Shown: positions 8,806 through 16,500 of the stretch, in pieces
Layout of the letters: every line of letters starts with the position of its first letter
How positions within the stretch are numbered: position 1 is the stretch's first letter
DNA from: an uncultured Clostridia bacterium
GTDB taxonomy: Bacteria > Bacillota > Clostridia > Christensenellales > CAG-138
Length of the DNA: 64,000 bases
Direction: 5' to 3'
Assembly (NCBI GenBank): GCA_947168855.1
Contig: CAMVNO010000003.1
Span: 88,574 to 152,573 of the forward strand
Notes under the pieces: generated by a model
Database searches by the model: none
Seen by the model: only the letters and a program-made list of their open reading frames with translations
What the model was told of the DNA's origin: nothing
Program-made: the position numbers and the translations under genes

Positions 8806-9234
8806 GCGTATTTGCGGCGGAGAGCGGCGTTTTTCGCGTTTTACCGCGGATTGACACAAAATTGCAACAGAATCGGGCAAAACTGTTCACAAAGATAACG
8901 CAGTTTGTTCAAATCGGGATGCTATGATAAATACGATGGAAAAGAATAGAGTCGCTTTTTTCGGAAGAAAAAAGCCCGTTGAAACGCAAGATGTAGCAAA
9001 AAAACGGGCGTCTGCACGCAAGATGCGGGCGAAACACGAACGGGTCCGACACGATCGGCGACGGACCGTGAAAAAATGCGGTAAAATTTTCGCGCCAAAA
9101 GATGAACCGCGATCCGCACAATAAAGACATTATCCGCATACCCGGAAAATCCCGAATGCAAACGAATCTTTCATTCCGGGTATCGTCAGAACAGCCGCGG
9201 CACATACGCCGCGGACCGATCATCAGGAGGAGCT
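8806..9234. other. Intergenic region upstream of the first beta-propeller gene
   Basis: About 430 bp. A 66-codon frame at 8924-9124 (very basic, starts MINTMEKNRV) has no ribosome site and is not called. Two inverted repeats stand close to the next gene: ATACCCGGAA..TTCCGGGTAT (about 9138-9182) and CCGCGGC..GCCGCGG (9194-9213), the latter just before the AGGAGGAGCT ribosome site. No clear -35/-10 pair was found. Confidence 0.4.
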
Positions 9235-11178
9235 ATGACGCAGCAACATAGGAAAAAAAGAAGGAGAAAAGTGCAGCCGCGCTTTTATGTGATCATCTCG
9301 ATCTTTGCGCTGCTGGTACTTGTGCTGATTGCACTGATCGTGTGGACGACGATCGGCTGTATCCAGGAGCGACGCGAGGAGCAGGAGCGGCACAACCAGT
9401 TCCTGATCGAGGAGGAACGGCTGCAGGCGGAGTACAATGCGCAGGTGCAGGATAATCCGGAAGGCTATCAGAACGTCGCGCGGCCGACGATCTCTTATGA
9501 GGATTACGTGAACGGCGCGACGATCCCGCCGGTACCGACCGCGATCCCCACCCCGACGCCGACGCCGCGTCCCACACCGTATATGGTTGCGGATTCCAAC
9601 CCGGAAAAATACGGTTTCGTGCCGCATCTGCAGGTCGGCGGGCAGTTCGAAAAAGGCGCATATGCCGGCGGCGAAGAGGTCATGGCAAACAGCTATCAGC
9701 GCACGGAAGCGATCGAATTCCCGCCCGCAAGCGAGTATAACGCCGAAACCGTCAAGGGCATTCTGACCTTCCGCGGCAACAATTGGAGAAACATGTCGAG
9801 CACCGACACGGTCAGTCTGACCGAATACAAAATGACGCAGGTATGGGATAAGGCGATCTCCTCGCTCACCAAGGGCGGCGGAAGCGGAAGCTGGTCCGGC
9901 TGCGGATGGACGGGACAGCCGCTGATCGTGCAGTGGCCTGCGGAAACGCGCAGGGTCATGAACCTTCATGACTGGGCAAAACAGAAGGAGAACCTTGTGG
10001 AGGTCATTTATCCGACCGAGGACGGCAATATCTATTTCCTCGACCTCGAAACCGGCGAGGAAACGCGCGACAAGATCGTTCTGAAGGTTCCGTTCAAGGG
10101 CACCGGCAGCATCGACCCGCGCGGTTATCCGCTTCTGTATTGCGGTTCCGGCGATCAATATGAAAACGACAGCCAGAAATCGCGCGCGTTCATCATTTCG
10201 TTGATCAACGGCCGCGTGCTGTATGAGTTCGGCAAGCAGGGGACCGACCCGTTTGCGCGGCGCAAGTGGTACGCTTACGATTCCGCGCCGCTGATCGACG
10301 CAAAGACCGACACGCTGATCTATCCCGGCGAAAACGGCATCGTCTATACGATGAAGCTGAATACGGTCTACGATCCCGAGCTCGGCTCGGTCTCGGTCAA
10401 CCCGTCGGACATCGTCAAGTTCCGCTATGACTGCAACAACATCTACGACGACATCAACGAGGCAGACGCCACGCACAAGTGGCAGGGCTACGAGGGCAGC
10501 GCCGCTGCATGGAACGGATACCTGTATCTTTCCTCGAACGACGGCATGTTCCAGTGCATCGACCTCAACACGATGCGCGTTGTGTGGATCGCGAACACCG
10601 AGGACGACACGAACGCAAGCCCGGTCCTTGACGTGATCTCCGACGAGGAGGCATATCTGTACGTCGGTACGTCGCTTCACTTCAATGCGGACAAAAACAA
10701 CACAGGCGTCGCGCCGTTCTTCAAGATCGATGCCATGACGGGCGAAATCAAAGGCCGCTACGGACTGGAAGTCTTCACCGTTCCCGGCGTATCCGGCGGC
10801 ATTCAGGCGACGGCGGTCGTCGGTCGTCAAGGCAGCAACATCGAGGACCTCGTGATCGTGCCGATCGCACGGTATGGCGAGAAGAACGCGGGCATTCTGG
10901 TCGCGCTTGACAAGGAGACGTTTACCGAGCGCTGGAAGTTCGAAACGAAATACGCATGGTCGAGCCCCGCTGTCATTTACGACGCGGAAAACAGAGGATA
11001 TGTGCTGCATGCGGACTCTGACGGATATATCTATCTGCTTGACGCCGCAACGGGGGAGCAGCGCGGTGCGCTGCGCCCGACGGATACGGTCTTTGAGGCA
11101 TCGCCGGCGCTGTTCGGCAATATGCTCGTGGTCGGCTGCCGCGGCGGGCAGAAGATCTTCGGCATCCGCATCAACTAA
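9235..11178 (+). CDS. Membrane-anchored PQQ-type beta-propeller protein (paralogue 1)
   Basis: The 647-residue protein has a basic start, one N-terminal membrane helix (about residues 17-40), a charged linker rich in Glu/Arg, and a Pro/Thr stalk (PTAIPTPTPTPRPTP, about 102-116). Its large extracellular domain repeats blades of the type DGNIYFLDLETGEE, ENGIVYTMKLN and SDGYIYLLDAATGEQ, the PQQ/quinoprotein-like propeller pattern. No catalytic residues or cofactor ligands are evident, so a binding or scaffold role is more likely than an enzyme (inference). AGGAGGAGCT precedes the ATG. The next gene is a diverged paralogue with the same layout. Confidence 0.8.
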   Translation: MTQQHRKKRRRKVQPRFYVIISIFALLVLVLIALIVWTTIGCIQERREEQERHNQFLIEEERLQAEYNAQVQDNPEGYQNVARPTISYEDYVNGATIPPVPTAIPTPTPTPRPTPYMVADSNPEKYGFVPHLQVGGQFEKGAYAGGEEVMANSYQRTEAIEFPPASEYNAETVKGILTFRGNNWRNMSSTDTVSLTEYKMTQVWDKAISSLTKGGGSGSWSGCGWTGQPLIVQWPAETRRVMNLHDWAKQKENLVEVIYPTEDGNIYFLDLETGEETRDKIVLKVPFKGTGSIDPRGYPLLYCGSGDQYENDSQKSRAFIISLINGRVLYEFGKQGTDPFARRKWYAYDSAPLIDAKTDTLIYPGENGIVYTMKLNTVYDPELGSVSVNPSDIVKFRYDCNNIYDDINEADATHKWQGYEGSAAAWNGYLYLSSNDGMFQCIDLNTMRVVWIANTEDDTNASPVLDVISDEEAYLYVGTSLHFNADKNNTGVAPFFKIDAMTGEIKGRYGLEVFTVPGVSGGIQATAVVGRQGSNIEDLVIVPIARYGEKNAGILVALDKETFTERWKFETKYAWSSPAVIYDAENRGYVLHADSDGYIYLLDAATGEQRGALRPTDTVFEASPALFGNMLVVGCRGGQKIFGIRIN

Positions 11179-11189
11179 CCTGTCGGTTT

Positions 11190-11298
11190 CGCCGAAATCA
11201 GGATTTCGGCGAGATTACACCGCATGCCTATCGGCAAAGCCGACCGGGCGGCATGCGATGCAAGGAGTCGAATCCGCCGCGCATGTCGCCGGATTCGA
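11190..11298 (+). ncRNA. Three-hairpin intergenic element, copy A
   Basis: Directly after the first propeller gene lie hairpin 0 (CGCCGAAAT/ATTTCGGCG, 11190-11211), hairpin 1 (CGCATGCC/GGCATGCG, 11221-11257, inner stem TCGGC/GCCGA with asymmetric loops TA and CCGGGC) and hairpin 2 (TCGAATCCG/CGGATTCGA, 11268-11298) closing the 13-nt loop CCGCGCATGTCGC. The same order, the same 13-nt loop and the same GCCTATC motif recur at 44688-44570 on the minus strand with different but still complementary stems. It may be a structured RNA or a dispersed palindromic repeat. Confidence 0.45.
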
Positions 11299-11361
11299 CG
11301 GATTGATGTGTTATTTTGATTTCAGGATCATACGGCGAACGGCATAATCAAATAATTACAA

Positions 11362-11404
11362 ATCAATTCCCCTTCCGTATCCTGCGGAGGGGATTTCCTT
11401 TTAT
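11362..11404 (+). terminator. Probable intrinsic terminator before the second propeller gene
   Basis: Imperfect stem formed by TTCCCCTTCCG and CGGAGGGGATTT (one bulged base) followed by CCTTTTATT. Confidence 0.5.
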
Positions 11405-11440
11405 TAACGGAAATGTCGAAAATAGTTTGCATTTTCGGCG

Positions 11441-11470
11441 TTGCAAAAATAAGGGCGAATATGCTATCAT
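11441..11470 (+). promoter_or_regulatory. Promoter of the second propeller gene, predicted leaderless
   Basis: TTGCAA (11441-11446), 18-bp spacer, TATCAT (11465-11470). The ATG at 11477 begins only 6 nt after the -10 box and there is no Shine-Dalgarno sequence, so the transcript may start at or next to the start codon. Confidence 0.5.
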
Positions 11471-11476
11471 CATAAC

Positions 11477-13375
11477 ATGGCAAGAAGGCAGCAGCGGACG
11501 ATCAGTCCGAAATTCATCATGTTCTGCGCGTCGGTGTTCATTCTCGTGATCGCCGTCGTTATTTTAATATTCGCCGTCGGGCTCAAGGATTCGTCGTCGA
11601 AAAAGAGCGGATCCGGCTGCGGAAGAACACAGGATGCGCTGTCCTTTGCGACGGAGATCGACCCCGGTCCCACGGAGTCGGGCGAAAGACCGCAGTCGCA
11701 GGCGACCGACAAACCGTCCGAAGCATCCGTGATCCCCGATCCGCCTGCGCTCGACGATAACGTCGCATACGACGTCGATCCGGCTGACAGCGCCAAGCCC
11801 GCAAACTTCGGGTTCACGTACGAGATCCGCAAGAACAATCGCGAGGACAGCTATTCCTCGAATCCGAATGAGAACACATCCTCCTTCCCGAAGGGGCGGG
11901 ACTATACGGACGTCAAGGGCATTACGACCTTTGCGGGAAACAACTACCGCAGCGGATTCGCCTACGGTACGGCGCGCGTCACGATGCAGACGATGGAGCA
12001 GGTCTGGTCGTTTGCCGTCGGCTCCGCAAACGGCTTTTCGGGCGCAACCTGGACCGGACAGCCGCTGATCGTCACATGGGAGGGGCAGACGCTGAAAACG
12101 CTCGGCGTGCGCGACGAGTTCAAGGCAAAGGACAGCCTCAATGAGGTCATCCTCTGCAGCGCGGACGGCAATATCTATTTCTATGAGCTGGAGACCGGCA
12201 ACCGCACGCGTGAGACGATCGTCGTGAACGCGCCGATGTTCGGCACGCCGACGCTGGACCCGAGGGGCATTCCCATGCTCTATATCGGGCAGGGCACGCT
12301 TTCCGAAGTAAACAGCAACAAATCCGCCGCCTATGCGGTCAACCTTTGCAGCAACACGTTTGAAACCATCGTTTCCGGCAAGGACTACACGGCGCGCCGC
12401 AACGACTGGTCGGCGTTCGATTCGAGCCCGCTCATCATCGACGATACGCTGATCTGGCCGAGCGAAAACGGCGTTCTGTATGTGATCGAGCTGAATACAA
12501 GCTATGACGCCGAATCCGGTTCGCTGTCCATCAAACCGGGCGACAAGATCAAATACCGTTATTCCGGCGCAGGCTATTCCGGCTCGACGCAGGCGGGCAA
12601 ACGCGCATACGGCTTCGAATCCTCGGCTGCCGCGTTCCGCCATTTCCTGTACCTTGCCGACAACGGCGGATACCTGCAGTGCGTTGATCTCAATACGCTC
12701 AAGCTCCGCTTTGTCACCGACGTCGGCGGCGATTCCGACGCAACGCCGGTGCTCGAGGAGAACGGCAGCGACGGCACGGTCTATGTGTACACGGTATCGC
12801 AGACGGACCAGCAGGATGAATCGCTGCAGAACGGCTACGGCTACTGCTATGTGCGCAAGATCAACGCGCTGACCGGCGCGATCGTTTGGGAAAACAGGCA
12901 GTTTGTGCAGATCCTCGATCCGACCACCGCCAAGCGCATGAAGGGCGGCGGCAAGGCGACGCCGCACATCGGACACGGCACGATCGGCGATCTTCTGATC
13001 TGTTCGTTCTACGGTCTGACCGTGCAGACGCCGGACGCGGACGGCAATCCGACCTACACCTACGGCGGCAAGATCATGGCGTTCGACAGAAATACCGGCG
13101 CCGTGCGCTGGGAGATCACGCAGACCGGCAACGCCGACTATGTCTCCTCGCCGCTTGTGGTCTACAACGCCCGCGGCGACGCGTATCTGATCGCCTGCGA
13201 CCGCGACGGCGGCATTCGCCTCTATGACGCGGCGCGCCCCGGAGAAAACGCGCTGTATGCGCTCGATCTCGGAGAGCGCATCGACGCGACGCCCGTCGCA
13301 TTCAATAACTACATCGTGGTTGCCACCACCGGCACAACCGAGCAGCCGCGTATTTTCTGCCTGAAGCTGAGCTGA
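11477..13375 (+). CDS. Membrane-anchored PQQ-type beta-propeller protein (paralogue 2)
   Basis: The 632-residue protein repeats the layout of the preceding gene: basic start, one membrane helix (about residues 13-35), a linker rich in Ser, Pro and Glu, then propeller blades such as DGNIYFYELETGNRT, GVLYVIELN and DGGIRLYDAARPG. Shared motifs with paralogue 1 (TFxGNN, WTGQPLIV, DPRGxPxLY, YExSAAA-like) show an old duplication. The start lacks a ribosome site and abuts a -10 box, unlike its neighbour. Function unknown; likely a cell-surface scaffold or ligand-binding protein. Confidence 0.8.
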   Translation: MARRQQRTISPKFIMFCASVFILVIAVVILIFAVGLKDSSSKKSGSGCGRTQDALSFATEIDPGPTESGERPQSQATDKPSEASVIPDPPALDDNVAYDVDPADSAKPANFGFTYEIRKNNREDSYSSNPNENTSSFPKGRDYTDVKGITTFAGNNYRSGFAYGTARVTMQTMEQVWSFAVGSANGFSGATWTGQPLIVTWEGQTLKTLGVRDEFKAKDSLNEVILCSADGNIYFYELETGNRTRETIVVNAPMFGTPTLDPRGIPMLYIGQGTLSEVNSNKSAAYAVNLCSNTFETIVSGKDYTARRNDWSAFDSSPLIIDDTLIWPSENGVLYVIELNTSYDAESGSLSIKPGDKIKYRYSGAGYSGSTQAGKRAYGFESSAAAFRHFLYLADNGGYLQCVDLNTLKLRFVTDVGGDSDATPVLEENGSDGTVYVYTVSQTDQQDESLQNGYGYCYVRKINALTGAIVWENRQFVQILDPTTAKRMKGGGKATPHIGHGTIGDLLICSFYGLTVQTPDADGNPTYTYGGKIMAFDRNTGAVRWEITQTGNADYVSSPLVVYNARGDAYLIACDRDGGIRLYDAARPGENALYALDLGERIDATPVAFNNYIVVATTGTTEQPRIFCLKLS

Positions 13376-13397
13376 CAGCCCGGCTTCTTTTTTTTTG
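13363..13397 (+). terminator. Terminator overlapping the stop codon of paralogue 2
   Basis: GAAGCTG and CGGCTTC pair across the TGA stop and are followed by a run of T residues. Confidence 0.6.
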
Positions 13398-13438
13398 TGC
13401 ATTTATGGGCAGCATTTGAATTAACCGTGAACGAATTG

Positions 13439-13467
13439 TTGACAAATTGTATCGGCTGTTTTATCAT
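13439..13467 (+). promoter_or_regulatory. Sigma-A promoter of the first giant Cys/His-repeat gene
   Basis: TTGACA (13439-13444), 17-bp spacer, TATCAT (13462-13467). The flank before it (TGAACGAATTG) is nearly repeated at the second gene's promoter. Confidence 0.75.
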
Positions 13468-13565
13468 GTATGGTGTAATTTCGGGGGATGGCAACGCATA
13501 GATTGGAATCATCGGATCAAGCGGTCATTCTTTCGAAAAATAATCAAATGGGGAGACATTCGGGA

Positions 13566-16500
13566 ATGAAGAAACACTGGAACAAGATCCTTGCGCTGGT
13601 CATGGGCGTGCTGATGCTTTTGGCGATCCTGCCGGTCGGCATCGGAACGGCATATGCGGTTGAAGAGGACAACGAGATCGTGATCCCTGATTATGATCCG
13701 AACAACCATAACCACATGCACGACCATGATCACGAGCATGCCCATGAGCATGAACATGCCCATGAGCACGAACATGAGCATGAACACGAGGATCCGAACG
13801 CGCACAGGAATCCGCACGAGGCTGCGCGGAAGAACGAGCAGAATCCGAATCTGCAGACACAGCAGAATGCGCACAAGTATCCGGACAAGGTCGAGGATCC
13901 GAACGCGCACAAAAATCCGCACGAGCAGACCGGCGAAAAGGTCGAAAAGAATGACGACCGCGATAAGATCGAGGATCCGAACGCGCACAAAAATCCGCAC
14001 GAGCAGACGAAGAATGTGCAGCAGCACAAGACGGTCGAGCATGCGCTCCACACGGTCGGCGAGCCGTTCGTGCTGACGGACGGCATCACACTCATGCCGA
14101 ACAGTGAAGACGGCGACGGCGAATGCCCGCATGAGCATTTCCAATGGGGCGAATATTTTGGCGATGGGGACGAATATATCGCGATAGATAATAGGTATCA
14201 TGAAGGACAATTCTGCGATTATTATTATGCTTACTGTGATGACTGCGGAGCGACCTTTATAGCAAAGGAAGTGTTAGATTCTTGGACCGACAGTCACCAC
14301 TATGAAGACGGCGTATGCACGCTCTGCGGTCACGAGAATACCTGCACGCATGCGAATGCGTATGAAGACTGGTACTGGGTCGGTGAGACGCATTACGAAG
14401 AGATCGAAGGCGATCATCGGTACCACAACGAAGTCGGCAATGCGGTAACGTGTATGTACTGCCCTGACTGCGGCATGTCCTTTGACGAAAGCGAACCGAC
14501 GCCGCGGACGGAAACGTATTGGCATGATTACGACAATTACGAAAGCCCGCTCGAGTGCTATCAATGCCATCACATCAGAGCCGTATACGGAGACGCGCTT
14601 GCCGTCGGCGACAGCACGTTTGACATTACAAGCGAAAATGCAATCGTTCTGCGTTCGTTTACACCGGCGACCTCCGGGACATACGTTTTCTGTTCCAAAT
14701 CCAATGGGGATACATACGGCTACATCTTCGACAGTAATCTTGAATTGGTTGCGCTTGATGACGATAACGGAAGAGCTAACAATTTCCGCATCGAATGCGA
14801 ACTCATAGCAGGGGAGACCTACTGGTTCGGCGCAAAATACTATTCCGCAGAACATACCGGCAGCATTCCGGTCGCGGTTGTTGATGCCGCAAGCTGTCAG
14901 CATACGAACACGTACGACGAATGGTACTGGGTCGGTGAAACGCATTACGAAGAGATCGAAGGCGATCATCAGTATCACAACCTCGTCGGCGACGTAATTT
15001 ATTATACGTACTGCGAGGATTGCGGCATTCTCCGTAATACAAGCGAACCGACGACGCGGGTGGAAACGTATTCGCATTATTACGACAATTACGAAAGCCC
15101 GCTCGAGTGCTATCGGTGCCATCACAGAAGAGACGTTGACGGGGGACCGGCTTCCGTCGGCGACAATACGTTTATCATTGCAAACCCCAACGAGGTCGCT
15201 CTGCGCTCGTTTACGCCGGAGACCACGGGGACCTATGTCTTCTATTCCAGAACCAGTCAGGCTCCGTGGGGCTTTATCTTCGACAGCGATCTCGCACTGT
15301 ATGCGGTCGACCGCAGCAGCGAAGAAAACGGCTGGGATTTCCGCATCGAATGCGAGCTCACGGCAGGGGAGACCTACTGGTTCGGCGCATGTTACGGATA
15401 CGGCTGGGAAGAATATACCGATTGGATCGAGACCAGGATCGTTGATGTTGATCACTGTCTGCACGAGAATACGTCCACAAGCTTGGATTGGCTCGATTAT
15501 GAATACGAAGAGATCGACAATGATTATCACTACGCAATCGGTACTGCGGTCGAGTATACGTACTGCGCGGACTGCGGTGCGCTCCTCGGCACGGGCGAGC
15601 CGATGCAGAGAAAGGAACAGTATTGGCACAGTTACAGCAACGGCACGTGCATCATTTGCGGACATGTTTGCACGCATACGTCTACCTATACCTGGCCGAA
15701 CATATACAATGCGGAGTATAGAGAGATCGAAGGGGACGACCGGTACCATTACGTGACCGGCACCAGAGAAGATAATGTGTATTGCGATAGTTGCAGCATG
15801 GTGGTTTCCCAGGGCGAGCCGTATGAGTATTCCGGGGAATATTCGCACAGTTACAGCAACGGCAAATGCGAGGACTGCGGACATGTCTGCTCGCATACGG
15901 ATATGAACACATGGTCGGAATGGGAAGAACGCAATTGTACAGAGATCGAAGGGGACAATAAGTACCATAACGCGACCGGCACCATAGTAGATTATACCCG
16001 CTGTGAAGACTGCTGGATGACGATTGACAGAAGCGAGCCCTACGAGGCTTCCGAAAAAGAATGGCATGATTATGACAGCGACGGCAAGTGCAGGCAGTGC
16101 GGTCATATCAATACCTGTACGCATTCCAATACGTATGAAGACTGGTATTGGGTCGGCGCGACGCATTACGAAGAGATCGAAGGGGACAACCGGTACCATA
16201 CCGCAACCGGCATGAGGGTAGATTATACCTATTGCGAAGACTGCCTGACGATTATCCGCGAAGGAGAGCCGTACGAGTATTCTTCGACACAAAGTCATGC
16301 TTACAACGGCGACGGCGTCTGCCGGCAGTGCGGACATCAGAATACCTGCGAGCACGAGAACACCTATAGTTATTCGTCTTGGCTGAATGTGACCTTTACC
16401 GAGATCGAAGGGGACAACAGGTACCACAACGTGACCGGCACCTGGGTAGACGTTACCGTTTGCGACGACTGCGGGGAACGACTTTACAGAAGCGAGCCCT

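Noticed and set aside
8924..9124. 66-codon basic ORF between glmM and the first propeller gene
   Set aside because: No ribosome site, no convincing promoter, and composition unlike neighbouring genes.
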